A DNA stretch of 46,015 bases from PALSA-505 sp035308365 (GTDB lineage Bacteria > Actinomycetota > Actinomycetes > Streptosporangiales > Streptosporangiaceae): positions 1 through 46,015 of the forward strand of contig DATGGU010000179.1 of the NCBI GenBank assembly GCA_035308365.1, written 5' to 3'. Positions within the stretch are counted from its first letter, which is position 1. Each line of letters begins with the position of its first letter. Positions 17,905 through 26,730 of the stretch are shown one piece after another. The notes under the pieces are model-generated. The model saw only the letters and a program-made list of their open reading frames with translations. It made no database searches and was not told the DNA's origin. A program made the position numbers and the translations under genes.

Positions 17905-18666
17905 CTACCTGACGGTGTGGCCGGCCGCGCGCAGCGCGGCCTTGACCTCGCCGATGCGGACCAGGCCGAAGTGGAAGACGCTGGCGGCAAGCACGGCGTC
18001 GGCGCCAGCCTCGACGGCCGGCGGGAAGTCGGCGGCGCGGCCTGCGCCGCCGCTGGCGATCACCGGCACGTCCACGGCCTGCCGGACCGCCCGGATCAGC
18101 TCCAGGTCGAAACCGGCCGCGGTGCCGTCGGCGTCCATCGAGTTCAGCAGGATCTCACCGGCGCCGAGTGCGGCGCCGCGGCGGGCCCACTGGACGGCGT
18201 CGATGCCGGTGCCCCGGCGGCCGCCGTGCGTGGTCACCTCGAACCCGGATCCGGTGCCCGCCGTGCGGCGGGCGTCCACCGACAGCACCATGCACTGGCG
18301 GCCGAACCGCCGGGCCGCCTCGGCCAGCAGTTCGGGCCTGGCCACGGCCGCGGTGTTCAGCGAGACCTTGTCGGCGCCGGCCCGCAGCAGCCGGTCCACA
18401 TCGTCCACGCCGCGCACCCCGCCGCCCACCGTCAGCGGGATGAACACCTGCCCGGCCGTGCGGCTGACCACGTCGTAGCTGGTCTGCCGGCCGGCGCTGG
18501 ACGCGGTGATGTCCAGGAAGGTCAGCTCGTCCGCGCCCTCCGCGTCGTAGGCGGCGGCCAGCTCGACCGGGTCGCCGGCGTCGCGCAGATCGCGGAAGTT
18601 CACCCCCTTGACCACCCGGCCGGCGTCAACGTCAAGACACGGGATCACCCGGACCGCGACGGTCAC
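17905..18666 (-). CDS. hisF: Imidazole glycerol phosphate synthase, cyclase subunit
   Basis: Starting at GTG 18666 the enzyme is 253 residues, the family norm; a longer in-frame start would run into hisA. With HisH it forms IGP and AICAR. Catalytic Asp12 is in VIPCLDVDAGRVVKG, and the second acid is in LSVDARR near residue 130. GGGVRGVDDV and SGGAG form phosphate loops. GCGAGGAC precedes the start. It is the last gene of the hisDCBHAF run, 34 nt after hisA. Confidence 0.97.
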   Translation of the reverse strand: MTVAVRVIPCLDVDAGRVVKGVNFRDLRDAGDPVELAAAYDAEGADELTFLDITASSAGRQTSYDVVSRTAGQVFIPLTVGGGVRGVDDVDRLLRAGADKVSLNTAAVARPELLAEAARRFGRQCMVLSVDARRTAGTGSGFEVTTHGGRRGTGIDAVQWARRGAALGAGEILLNSMDADGTAAGFDLELIRAVRQAVDVPVIASGGAGRAADFPPAVEAGADAVLAASVFHFGLVRIGEVKAALRAAGHTVR

Positions 18667-18700
18667 GGTGCCGTCCTCGCCGGCCGGTCCTGGAGAATCC

Positions 18701-19423
18701 TCACGGGGCCACCGCGCCGAGGGCTTCTTCCAGGGTGAACTTCCCGGCGTAGAGGGCCTTGCCGACGATGGCGCCCTCAACGCCGAGGGGGGCCAGCGTG
18801 GCGACCTCGCGCAGGTCGCCGAGGCTGGCCACTCCCCCGCTGGCGACGACCGGGCGTCTGGTATGCGCACAGACCAGGCGCAGCAGACCGGTGTTGCAGC
18901 CGGTCAGCGTGCCATCCCTGGCCACGTCGGTGACCACGTACCGGGGGCAGCCCTCGGCCTCCAGCCGGGCCAGCACCTCGAGCAGTTCGCCGCCCTCGGC
19001 GGTCCAGCCGCGGGCGGCCAGCCGGGTGCCGCGGACGTCCAGGCCGACGGCGATCTTGTCGCCGTGCCTCGCGATGATCTCCCGCACCCAGTCCGGCCGC
19101 TCCAGCGCCGCGGTGCCGATGTTCACCCGGGCGCAGCCGGTGGCCAGGGCGGCCGCCAGCGAATCGTCGTCGCGGATGCCGCCGGACAGCTCGACCGCGA
19201 TGTCGAGCTTGCCCACCACCTCGGCCAGCAGCCCGGCGTTGGAGCCGCGGCCGAACGCGGCGTCCAGGTCGACCAGGTGTACCCAGCTCGCCCCGCCACG
19301 CTGCCATGCCAGCGCGGCCTCCACCGGGTTGCCGTAGCTGGTCTGTGACCCCGCCTCGCCGCGGACCAGGCGCACCGCCTGGCCGCCGGCGACGTCCACG
19401 GCGGGCAGCAGGGTGAAGCTCAT
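18701..19423 (-). CDS. priA: Bifunctional HisA/TrpF isomerase PriA
   Basis: The 240-residue barrel isomerises ProFAR in histidine synthesis and, in actinobacteria, also phosphoribosylanthranilate in tryptophan synthesis. PriA-type hallmarks are visible: TLLPAVDVAGGQAVRLVRGEAGSQTSYG, HLVDLDAAFGRGSN, VELSGGIRDD and GVEGAIVGKALYAGKFTLEEAL. The acid/base pair is Asp10 and Asp129 (GLDVRG). Start ATG 19423 overlaps the hisH stop as ATGA. No trpF exists in the window, which fits a dual role. Confidence 0.94.
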   Translation of the reverse strand: MSFTLLPAVDVAGGQAVRLVRGEAGSQTSYGNPVEAALAWQRGGASWVHLVDLDAAFGRGSNAGLLAEVVGKLDIAVELSGGIRDDDSLAAALATGCARVNIGTAALERPDWVREIIARHGDKIAVGLDVRGTRLAARGWTAEGGELLEVLARLEAEGCPRYVVTDVARDGTLTGCNTGLLRLVCAHTRRPVVASGGVASLGDLREVATLAPLGVEGAIVGKALYAGKFTLEEALGAVAP

Positions 19424-20055
19424 GTCAGCGTCTCCAGCCAGTTGGCCAGCAGCGTGGCGCCGGCGTCGCCGGACTTCTCCGGGTGGAACTGGGTCGCCCA
19501 CAGCGGCCCGTGCTCGGCCGCGGCGATGAACGGCTCGCCGTGCTCGGCCCAGCTCAGCAGCGGCCCCGGCAGCCTGGCCGCGGGCTCCCAGGGGCAGGAG
19601 GTCGCGGCGTAGGAGTGCACGAAGTAGAACCGGGTACCCGGGTCCAGGCCCGCCAGCAGCGCCGAGCCCGCGGCCGGGGTGACGGTGTTCCAGCCCATGT
19701 GCGGCAGCACCGGCGCCTTCAGGCGGCCGACCGTGCCGGGCCACTCGCCGATGCCCTGGGTCCGCACGCCGTGCTCGTCGCCGGTCTCGAACAGCACCTG
19801 CATGCCGACACAGATGCCGAGCACCGGCCGCGCCCCGGCCAGCCGGCGGTCGATGATCATGTCACCGCGGACCGCGCGCAGCCCGGCCATGCAGGCGGCG
19901 AACGCGCCGACGCCGGGCACGACCAGGCCGTCGCAGTTCATCGCCTCGCCGAACGCGGCGGTGACCGTGACCTGCGCGCCGGCCCGCTCCAGCGCCCGCT
20001 GGGCGGACCGCAGGTTGCCCGAGCCGTGATCGAGGACGACGACCCTGGGCTTCAC
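19420..20055 (-). CDS. hisH: Imidazole glycerol phosphate synthase, glutaminase subunit
   Basis: The 211-residue class I amidotransferase supplies ammonia to HisF. The triad is Cys82 (LGICVGMQ), His191 and Glu193 (ATQFHPEKSG). The N-terminus VVVLDHGSGNLRS and LPHMGWNTV are typical. The start is GTG 20055 within a GTGA overlap with hisB. hisA is coupled downstream by ATGA. Confidence 0.97.
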   Translation of the reverse strand: MKPRVVVLDHGSGNLRSAQRALERAGAQVTVTAAFGEAMNCDGLVVPGVGAFAACMAGLRAVRGDMIIDRRLAGARPVLGICVGMQVLFETGDEHGVRTQGIGEWPGTVGRLKAPVLPHMGWNTVTPAAGSALLAGLDPGTRFYFVHSYAATSCPWEPAARLPGPLLSWAEHGEPFIAAAEHGPLWATQFHPEKSGDAGATLLANWLETLT

Positions 20056-20645
20056 AGAACCCCTTTGGTGCTGGGCACGCCGCCGGCCCGCGGGTCCGGG
20101 GCGGCGGCGGCGCGCAGCGCCCGGGCCACGGCCTTGAACTGCGCCTCCACGATGTGGTGGGGGTTACGCCCGGACAGCACGAGCACGTGGATGCAGATCC
20201 CGGCGACGCTGCCGAGCGTCTCGAAGAAATGCCTGGTCAGCGTCGTGTCATAGGTGCCGATCAGGGGCGGCATGGCGTCCGGCTCCTGGTGCACCACATA
20301 CGGCCGCCCGGACAGGTCCACCGCGGCCTGCACCAGCGCCTCGTCCAGCGGCACGAGCGCGTTGCCGAACCGGGTGATCCCCGACTTGTCGCCGAGCGCC
20401 TGGCGCAGCGCCTCACCGAGCACGATCGCGGTGTCCTCCACCGTGTGGTGCGCGTCCACCTCGATGTCGCCGCTGGCCCGCACGCTCAGGTCCAGGCTGC
20501 CGTGCCTGCCGAGCTGGGCCAGCATGTGGTCGAAGAACGGCACCCGGGTGGCGACGTCAACCACCCCGATCCCGTCCAGGTCGAGCTCAACCAGCACCTG
20601 GGTCTCGTTGGTGAGGCGCTCCACCCGCGCCACCCGGTTGTTCAC
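20052..20645 (-). CDS. hisB: Imidazoleglycerol-phosphate dehydratase
   Basis: The 197-residue enzyme dehydrates IGP to imidazole acetol phosphate. Manganese-binding histidine motifs are FFDHML near residue 40, DAHHTVEDTAI near 65, RHFFETL near 140 and NPHHIVEAQFKA near 165. It is the single-domain form without a phosphatase. The start is GTG 20645, in GTGA with the hisC stop; the next candidates upstream would enter hisC. Confidence 0.97.
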   Translation of the reverse strand: MNNRVARVERLTNETQVLVELDLDGIGVVDVATRVPFFDHMLAQLGRHGSLDLSVRASGDIEVDAHHTVEDTAIVLGEALRQALGDKSGITRFGNALVPLDEALVQAAVDLSGRPYVVHQEPDAMPPLIGTYDTTLTRHFFETLGSVAGICIHVLVLSGRNPHHIVEAQFKAVARALRAAAAPDPRAGGVPSTKGVL

Positions 20646-21736
20646 CGCCCGGTCCTGGGGGTGTCGAGCACCGCGCTGAGTGCGGTGCGGAACACGGTCA
20701 TCTCGTCCGGCGTGCCGATGCTCACCCGCAGCCACCCCGGCGGGCCGGTCTCGCGGATCAGCACCCCCCGGTCGAGCAGTCCCTGCCAGACGGCGTGCCG
20801 GTCGGCCAGGCCGCCGAACATGACGAAGTTGGCGTCCGACTCGGCCACCCGCAGCCCGAGACCGCGCAGCCAGTCCGCGGTCCGGTCGCGTTCGGCGCGC
20901 AACTGCGCCACACATTCGAGCAGCTCACCGGACCGGCGCAGCGCGGCCCTGGCGGCCGCCTGGGTCAGCGCGGACAGATGGTAGGGCAGCCGGACGACAA
21001 GCAGGGCGCCGATCACCCTGGGGTCCGCGGCCAGGTAGCCGACCCTGGCGCCGGCCAGCGCGAACGCCTTGGACATGGTCCGGGTGACCACGAGCCGCGG
21101 GTAGCCGGGCAGCAGTTCCAGGGCACTGCGGGTGCCCGGCCGGGCGAACTCGGCGTAGGCCTCGTCCACCACGACCATGCCGGGCGCGGCCGCGCAGACC
21201 GCCTCGATCACCTCCAGCGGCAGCGCGGTTCCGGTGGGGTTGTTCGGCGAGGTGAGGAACACCAGGCCGGGCGCGGCCTCGCGGACCCGCCCGGCGGCGT
21301 AATCGGCGTCCAGCCGGAAGTCGCCGGGCCGGCCGGCGTTCAGCCAGGCGGTGCCGGTGATCCGGGCGATCAGCGGGTGCATCGAGTAGGACGGCTCGAA
21401 GCCGAGCGCGGTGCGGCCGTGCCCGCCGAACGCCTGCAGCAGCTGCTGAAGGATCTCGTTGGACCCGTTGGCCGCCCAGACCTGCCGCCAGGTCAGCCCG
21501 TGCCCGAGATAGCCGGCCAGGCCGGCCCGCAGCTCGGTCGCGTCCCGGTCCGGGTAGCGGTTCAGCGAGGCCGCGGCGCCGGCCGCCGCCTCGGCGATCT
21601 CCCCGACCAGCGCCTCCGGCGGCGGGTAGGGGTTCTCGTTGGTGTTCAGCCGGACCGGCACGTCCAGCTGCGGTGCGCCGTAGGGTTCGAGCCCGGCCAG
21701 CTCAGGGCGCAGCGGCAGGGTGTCCATGGGGGTCAC
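20642..21736 (-). CDS. hisC: Histidinol-phosphate aminotransferase
   Basis: From GTG 21736 the protein is 364 residues; ATG 21727 (361 residues) is the alternative. It is a fold-type I PLP aminotransferase with VRLNTNENPYPPP at the front, SPNNPTG near residue 163, Asp191 in VVVDEAY, Lys223 in TMSKAFALAG and the C-terminal ETGPPGWLRVSIGT. GTGA overlaps couple it to hisD upstream and hisB downstream. Confidence 0.96.
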   Translation of the reverse strand: MTPMDTLPLRPELAGLEPYGAPQLDVPVRLNTNENPYPPPEALVGEIAEAAAGAAASLNRYPDRDATELRAGLAGYLGHGLTWRQVWAANGSNEILQQLLQAFGGHGRTALGFEPSYSMHPLIARITGTAWLNAGRPGDFRLDADYAAGRVREAAPGLVFLTSPNNPTGTALPLEVIEAVCAAAPGMVVVDEAYAEFARPGTRSALELLPGYPRLVVTRTMSKAFALAGARVGYLAADPRVIGALLVVRLPYHLSALTQAAARAALRRSGELLECVAQLRAERDRTADWLRGLGLRVAESDANFVMFGGLADRHAVWQGLLDRGVLIRETGPPGWLRVSIGTPDEMTVFRTALSAVLDTPRTGR

Positions 21737-23040
21737 GGGGCGCCCCGGGTGGCGACCGCGGCTACATGCGCTGGCAGGTCTTCGGCGCCGCCGAGGGCAG
21801 CCACCTGCGGCAGCGTGGCCGCCAGCGCGGCCTGGCTGCATTCCACGACGTTGACCAGCCGAAGGAAGGGCAGCACGGACAGGCCCGAGGTGTGCCGCGC
21901 CGACCCGCCGGTGGGCAGCACGTGATTCGATCCGGCCAGGTAGTCCCCGAGCGAGACCGGCGCGAACGGCCCGGCGAAGACGGCCCCGGCGCTGCGCACC
22001 CGCCGGGCCAGCTCACCGGCGTTCCTGGCCTGAATCTCCAGGTGCTCGGGCGCCCAGGCGTCCGCCACGGCCAGGGCGGCGTCCATATCGCCGGTGATCA
22101 CCTGGGCGGACTGCCCGGCCAGCGCGGCCTCGACCCGCTCACGATGGCCGGCCGCCCGGACGCTGTGAGCCAGCTCGGCCGCTACCCGGCCGGCCAGGCC
22201 GGCGTCGGGGGTGATGAGCAGGCATGCGGCAAGCGGGTCGTGCTCGGCCTGCGCGATCAGGTCGGCAGCCAGGTACCTGGGGCTGGCCGTGTCATCGGCC
22301 ACGATCGCTATCTCGGTCGGCCCGTTCTCGCCGTCGGTGCCGACCACGCCGCGCAGTACCCGCTTGGCCGCGGCCACGTAGACGTTCCCCGGGCCGGTGA
22401 CCACGTCCACGGGGTCGCACTCGGGTGTGCCGTAGGCGAGCATGGCGAGCGCCTGTGCGCCGCCAACGGCGTGCACCTCGCTCACCCCCAGCAGCGCGCA
22501 GGCGGCCAGCACCGCCGGATGCGGCAGGCCGCCGTGGGCCGCCTGCGGCGGCGATGCCACGGCGATCTCACCAACCCCGGCGACCTGGGCCGGGACGACG
22601 TTCATGACCACCGACGAGGGGTAGGCGGTCAGACCGCCCGGCACGTAAACCCCGGCCCGGCCCACCGGCACGAACCGGCCGGTGACCGTCAGCCCGTCGG
22701 CGACCGGCGTGACGATGTCCCCGCGCAACTGGGCCCGGTGCACCAGGGTGGCGCGCCGGGCCGCCTCGGTGAGGGCCGCCCGCACCTGCTCGTCCAGCTT
22801 GCCGAGCGCGTCGTCGAGCGCACCGGCCGGGACTGCGGTCGAGGCCAGGTCCACCCCGTCGAACCGGCGGGTGTACTCACGCACCGCCGCGGCGCCGCGG
22901 CGCCGCACGTCCTCGCAGACCGGCTGGACCTGCAGCGCCGCGGTGGCCACGTCCAGGACGGCCCTGGGCAGCACGCCGTGCAGGGCAGCCCTGGTCAGCT
23001 CCGGTGCGGCCCTGCCCCGCAGGTCAATCGTGGCAAGCAT
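21733..23040 (-). CDS. hisD: Histidinol dehydrogenase
   Basis: The 435-residue zinc enzyme performs the last two oxidations to histidine with NAD. It shows VPVGRAGVYVPGG, VVTGPGNVYVAAAKR, ENGPTEIAIVADD, AQAEHDPLA (zinc/catalytic His), APEHLEI and SLGDYLAGSNHVLPTGG in order. It is the first gene of the operon. ATG 23040 has a GATAAG -10-like box about 90 nt upstream on the minus strand; the promoter region is shared with the divergent DUF885 gene. Confidence 0.97.
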   Translation of the reverse strand: MLATIDLRGRAAPELTRAALHGVLPRAVLDVATAALQVQPVCEDVRRRGAAAVREYTRRFDGVDLASTAVPAGALDDALGKLDEQVRAALTEAARRATLVHRAQLRGDIVTPVADGLTVTGRFVPVGRAGVYVPGGLTAYPSSVVMNVVPAQVAGVGEIAVASPPQAAHGGLPHPAVLAACALLGVSEVHAVGGAQALAMLAYGTPECDPVDVVTGPGNVYVAAAKRVLRGVVGTDGENGPTEIAIVADDTASPRYLAADLIAQAEHDPLAACLLITPDAGLAGRVAAELAHSVRAAGHRERVEAALAGQSAQVITGDMDAALAVADAWAPEHLEIQARNAGELARRVRSAGAVFAGPFAPVSLGDYLAGSNHVLPTGGSARHTSGLSVLPFLRLVNVVECSQAALAATLPQVAALGGAEDLPAHVAAVATRGAP

Positions 23041-23137
23041 TGGCTCAGCCTATCGGGCCACCGCGCAGCGTGGCGGCTGTGCATCACGGCGGGACACCCT
23101 GATGCGAGCGTACGGCCTGCGTGGCACTCTTATCGGA

Positions 23138-23169
23138 CCAGCGTCCGGCATACCGGGGCCAGTGTCCGG
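23138..23169. promoter_or_regulatory. Paired direct repeats in the hisD/DUF885 divergent promoter
   Basis: CCAGCGTCCGG (23138–23148) and CCAGTGTCCGG (23159–23169) differ at one base and are offset by 21 bp, two helical turns. They sit between the divergent hisD and DUF885 starts. This spacing fits a protein binding as a tandem dimer. No regulator can be named. Confidence 0.35.
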
Positions 23170-23193
23170 ACCACAGACGAAAGTGAACCACCG

Positions 23194-24912
23194 GTGACCC
23201 ACCAGCACGACACCAGCAGCCAGGCCGACCTCGCCTTCACCGAACTGGCCACCGCTTACCTCGACGACACCGGCGAGCGGCTTCCCGAGTTCGCCACCGC
23301 CCTCGGCGATCACCGCTTCGACGCGCATCTGCCGGTGTTCACCCAGGCCGCGCTCGACGCCGAGCGGCAGGCCCTGGAGGGTTTCACGGCCAGGCTGGCG
23401 GCCATCGACCACGCCACGCTGAGCCCGGAGAACCAGGTGGACGCCGCCATGCTCGGCACCGCGCTGAAACGGCGGATGTACGAGCGGGAGGCGATGCGGG
23501 AACACACCTGGAACCCGCTGGTCGCCAACCCGGGCCGGGCCATCCGGCTGCTGCTGGCCAGGGACTTCGCCCCACTGCCCGAGAGGCTGGCATCGGTGGC
23601 CGGGCGGCTCGCCGAGGTGCCCGGGGCGCTGGCCGGTGCCCGCAACCTGCTCGGGCCCATGCCGCGGGTGCACCTGGAGACCGCCATCGGCCAGTTCACC
23701 GGCACGATTTCACTGGTGACCAAAGAGATCGACCAGGCGCTCGAGGACGCACAGCACCGTTCCGGCGCGACGCCAGCCCTACGGCAGTGTGCGGCCCAGA
23801 TCGGCGCCGTGCGGCCGGCCGCTCTGGAAGCACTGGACGAGCATCGCGCCTGGCTGTCCGCCAAGCTGGACGAGGGCAATGCGAACGGCGGGTTCGCCGA
23901 CCCGCGGACCGGCCCCGAACGATTCGCCCGCAAGCTGTCGCTCACCCTGGACGCCGAGGCGGACGACGGCGCGATCCTGGCCAGGGCGCTCGCCGACCTG
24001 GACCGGGTGAGCGAGGAAATGGCCGGGCTGGCGGCCGGGCTGGCAGGGCCGGCCAGCGGCACCGACCGCGCTGCGGTGGTGCGGCAGGTGCTCGGCTCGC
24101 TGGCCGCCGACGCGCCGGACGACAAGACCATCCTGGAGCTGTGCCGCGGCGCGCTGGCCCAGCAGGCCGCCTTCGTCACCGCGCACAAGCTGGTGACCGT
24201 CCACGACGACCCGGTCGACCTGATCGAGATGCCGGAGATCGACCGCGGCGTCGCGGTCGCCTACTGCGACTCACCGGGCCCGCTGGAGCCCCGGGGCATG
24301 CCGACGTTCGTCGCGGTCTCCCCCACCCCGGCGGCCTGGCCGGCCGAACGGGTGGCCTCGTTCTACCGCGAGTACAACCGGCACATGGTGCACAACCTGA
24401 TGATCCACGAGGCGATGCCCGGCCACTTCGTGCAGCTGGGGCACTCCCGGCGGTTCACCGGCACGCCCACCCCGCTGCGCTCGGCGCTGCGGTCGGGGTC
24501 GTTCGTCGAAGGCTGGGCGGTCTACGCCGAAGAGCTCATGGCCATCCACGAGTACCCGGGCCTGGGCGACCCTCGCAAGGTGCGGATGCAGCAGCTGAAG
24601 ATGCAGCTCCGCATGATCATGAACGCGATCCTCGACGCCGGGGTGCACACCCAGGGGATGACCGAGGCCGAGGCGATGAGCCTGATGACCGGCCGCGGGT
24701 TCCAGGAAGAAGGCGAGGCGGCCGGCAAGTGGCGCCGCGCGCAGCTCACCTCCACCCAGCTGTCCACCTACTACGTCGGGTATACCGAGGTCGCCGACCT
24801 CGCCGCCGAGCTGAAGGCGGCCAGCCCCGGGCAGCCCGAACGGGAGCTGCACGACCGCATGCTCGCCCACGGCACACCTCCGGTCCGGCGCCTGCGCACC
24901 CTGGTCAGCTAG
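23194..24912 (+). CDS. DUF885 family metalloprotease-like protein
   Basis: The 572-residue protein belongs to the DUF885 family (PF05960). The zinc-type motif HEAMPGH lies at residues 405–411, followed by GSFVEGWAVYAEELM about 40 residues later, whose Glu is the likely third ligand. The C-terminus has the expected QLSTYYVGYTE. No signal peptide or membrane helix is seen, so it is cytoplasmic. The family resembles M3/M32-type peptidases, but its substrates are mostly unknown. GTG 23194 is the best start: the frame is open upstream, but only as the complement of hisD. Its ribosome site is weak. It overlaps the convergent downstream gene by 8 nt. Confidence 0.88.
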   Translation: MTHQHDTSSQADLAFTELATAYLDDTGERLPEFATALGDHRFDAHLPVFTQAALDAERQALEGFTARLAAIDHATLSPENQVDAAMLGTALKRRMYEREAMREHTWNPLVANPGRAIRLLLARDFAPLPERLASVAGRLAEVPGALAGARNLLGPMPRVHLETAIGQFTGTISLVTKEIDQALEDAQHRSGATPALRQCAAQIGAVRPAALEALDEHRAWLSAKLDEGNANGGFADPRTGPERFARKLSLTLDAEADDGAILARALADLDRVSEEMAGLAAGLAGPASGTDRAAVVRQVLGSLAADAPDDKTILELCRGALAQQAAFVTAHKLVTVHDDPVDLIEMPEIDRGVAVAYCDSPGPLEPRGMPTFVAVSPTPAAWPAERVASFYREYNRHMVHNLMIHEAMPGHFVQLGHSRRFTGTPTPLRSALRSGSFVEGWAVYAEELMAIHEYPGLGDPRKVRMQQLKMQLRMIMNAILDAGVHTQGMTEAEAMSLMTGRGFQEEGEAAGKWRRAQLTSTQLSTYYVGYTEVADLAAELKAASPGQPERELHDRMLAHGTPPVRRLRTLVS

Positions 24913-25540
24913 CGCCGCTCTCGCCCTCGAGGGCCAGCTCCGCGCGCTTGCGCTCGGCCGGCTGGCTGGCCAGCTCGATGGCGCCCACGGTGAACGCGGC
25001 GAACAGCGGCCAGAAGGCGAGCGCGCCACGCCCGGCCAGGGCGAGCGGCTCGTGCAACTGGGCCCCGACCGGGCTGGAGGCGAGCTGGGACCGGAACCCG
25101 GCGAGTCCCTGCTGCTGCCCGGTCCACATGGCCAGCACGGCCGCGGCCACACCACCGAGGACGAGGCCGGTCACCGCTACCGCGCCGTGCCTGCGGACCA
25201 CGATGAAGTAACCGGCCACCCCGCACAGCAGCCCGGCCGCCGCGGTCAGCAGGCAGAACCACCCTTCGGCGGCGATGAACGCGCTGGTCTCCGGGTTCGC
25301 GACGTAGGCGACGCCACGGCTCTGCACGACGAGCAGCGCCCTGGGCGCGACCGCCGACCAGAGGAACCCGGCGAGCAGGCCTGCCGCGGCGCTCGCCGCC
25401 GCGGTGGCGAGCAGGACGGCAACCGCGCCGCCGAACCTGGCCGCCGCGCCCATTCGCCGGGCGGCCTGGGCCGGACCGGGAGCAGTGGCGGGCACAGGCC
25501 CGCTGCGCGGTGCGTCGGGATACTGGCCGGGTTGCGTCAT
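24905..25540 (-). CDS. Small four-helix membrane protein (DUF2567-like)
   Basis: The 211-residue protein starts at ATG 25540. A Pro-rich cytoplasmic N-terminus of about 30 residues precedes four hydrophobic segments at roughly 36–60, 88–110, 118–138 and 165–190. A loop with SAFIAAEGWF lies between the first two. Its layout recalls the actinobacterial DUF2567 family, though I am not certain of the match. Its 3' end overlaps that of the DUF885 gene by 8 nt. Function is unknown. Confidence 0.7.
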   Translation of the reverse strand: MTQPGQYPDAPRSGPVPATAPGPAQAARRMGAAARFGGAVAVLLATAAASAAAGLLAGFLWSAVAPRALLVVQSRGVAYVANPETSAFIAAEGWFCLLTAAAGLLCGVAGYFIVVRRHGAVAVTGLVLGGVAAAVLAMWTGQQQGLAGFRSQLASSPVGAQLHEPLALAGRGALAFWPLFAAFTVGAIELASQPAERKRAELALEGESGAS

Positions 25541-25669
25541 TCTGGGCAGCAGGGTACGCGACACCGGCGATCTGAATGCAAGAATCTGCCGCCCGCACCC
25601 TGCGGCTGTACCGGAGGCCGGACCGCAATGCGCTCCACGGCGGGCGCGACTTGTGCTAGATAAGAGATT

Positions 25670-25708
25670 GGTTAACCACACATGTGCGCCCGGCGAGAAT
25701 GGTTAACC
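25670..25708. promoter_or_regulatory. Two GGTTAACC palindromes upstream of the ABC transporter
   Basis: Perfect 8-bp palindromes lie at 25670–25677 and 25701–25708, exactly 31 bp apart (about three helical turns). They are 18–50 bp upstream of the ATPase start and just after a TAGATA -10-like box (25657–25662). The second is followed by GGTCAAC, extending to an imperfect GTTAACCGGTCAAC. This looks like a pair of repressor sites. No regulator gene is adjacent. Confidence 0.5.
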
Positions 25709-25725
25709 GGTCAACTGGGGGTCCC

Positions 25726-26730
25726 ATGATCGAGGCTCGTGTTCTGACCAAACGGTACGGCCCGAAGGTGGCGGTAAACCAGCTCTCGTTCACCGTCGAG
25801 CCTGGCAAGGTCACCGGATTTCTCGGCCCGAACGGGGCGGGCAAGTCCACCACGATGCGGCTCATACTGGGCCTGGACCGCCCTGACGGCGGCACCGCCA
25901 CCATCGACGGCAAGCACTACCGCGAGCTCGCCAGCCCGCTGCGTACGGTGGGAGCCCTGCTGGAGGCCCGTTCGGTGCACACCGGCCGGACGGCCTTCGA
26001 CCACCTGCTCTTCCTGGCCCAGACCCAGGGGCTGCCACGGCAGCGGGTGCGGCAGGTGATCGACCTGGTCGGGCTCGGCGCGGTGGCGAACAAGCGGACC
26101 GGCGGATTCTCGCTGGGCATGAGCCAGCGCCTGGGCATCGCCGCGGCGCTGCTCGGCGACCCGCAGGTGTTCCTGCTGGACGAGCCGGTGAACGGCCTCG
26201 ACCCCGAGGGCATCCTGTGGATCCGCAACCTGATGAAGCGGCTGGCCGCCGAGGGGCGCACCGTGTTCGTCTCCAGCCACCTGATGAACGAGATGGCCGT
26301 CACCGCTGATCACCTGATCGTGATCGGCCGGGGCGAGCTTATCGCGGACTGCAGCACGCAGGAGTTCATCGGCAGCCGTACCCGGCAGTCGGTGCTCGTC
26401 CGCACGCCCGACCCGGACCGGCTGGCCAGCGCGATCACCGCCGAGGGCGGGCACGTCTCGGTGGCGCCTTCGGACGGGAACGCCATAGCGGCCGCCGCGG
26501 GCGGGCAGCCGGCCGCCGCCCTCACCGTCACCGGCATCCCCGCGCCGCGGATCGGCGAACTCGCGGCCGCCACCTCGGTCGTGCTGCACGAGCTCACCCC
26601 GCAGACGGGGTCCCTGGAGGAAGCGTTCATGGAAATGACCGCCGACAGCGTCGAGTACGGCCAGCACCAGGCCCCCGCCCCGTCACCACCCAGTACGGCC
26701 GCCGTGCCGGGCGAACGGAGTGGCTCATGA
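25726..26730 (+). CDS. ABC transporter ATP-binding protein
   Basis: The 334-residue ATPase has Walker A GPNGAGKS (34–41), a signature FSLGMSQ (128–134) that departs from LSGGQ in the way common for drug-export ATPases, and Walker B VFLLDEP (148–154). The switch His lies in VSSHLMNEM. The last 130 residues form a C-terminal domain ending in a Pro-rich tail. The pattern fits ABC-2 (DrrA/BcrA-like) exporters. Start ATG 25726 follows a GGGGG ribosome site. It overlaps the permease as ATGA, and the two form an operon behind the GGTTAACC sites. Substrate is unknown. Confidence 0.92.
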   Translation: MIEARVLTKRYGPKVAVNQLSFTVEPGKVTGFLGPNGAGKSTTMRLILGLDRPDGGTATIDGKHYRELASPLRTVGALLEARSVHTGRTAFDHLLFLAQTQGLPRQRVRQVIDLVGLGAVANKRTGGFSLGMSQRLGIAAALLGDPQVFLLDEPVNGLDPEGILWIRNLMKRLAAEGRTVFVSSHLMNEMAVTADHLIVIGRGELIADCSTQEFIGSRTRQSVLVRTPDPDRLASAITAEGGHVSVAPSDGNAIAAAAGGQPAAALTVTGIPAPRIGELAAATSVVLHELTPQTGSLEEAFMEMTADSVEYGQHQAPAPSPPSTAAVPGERSGS

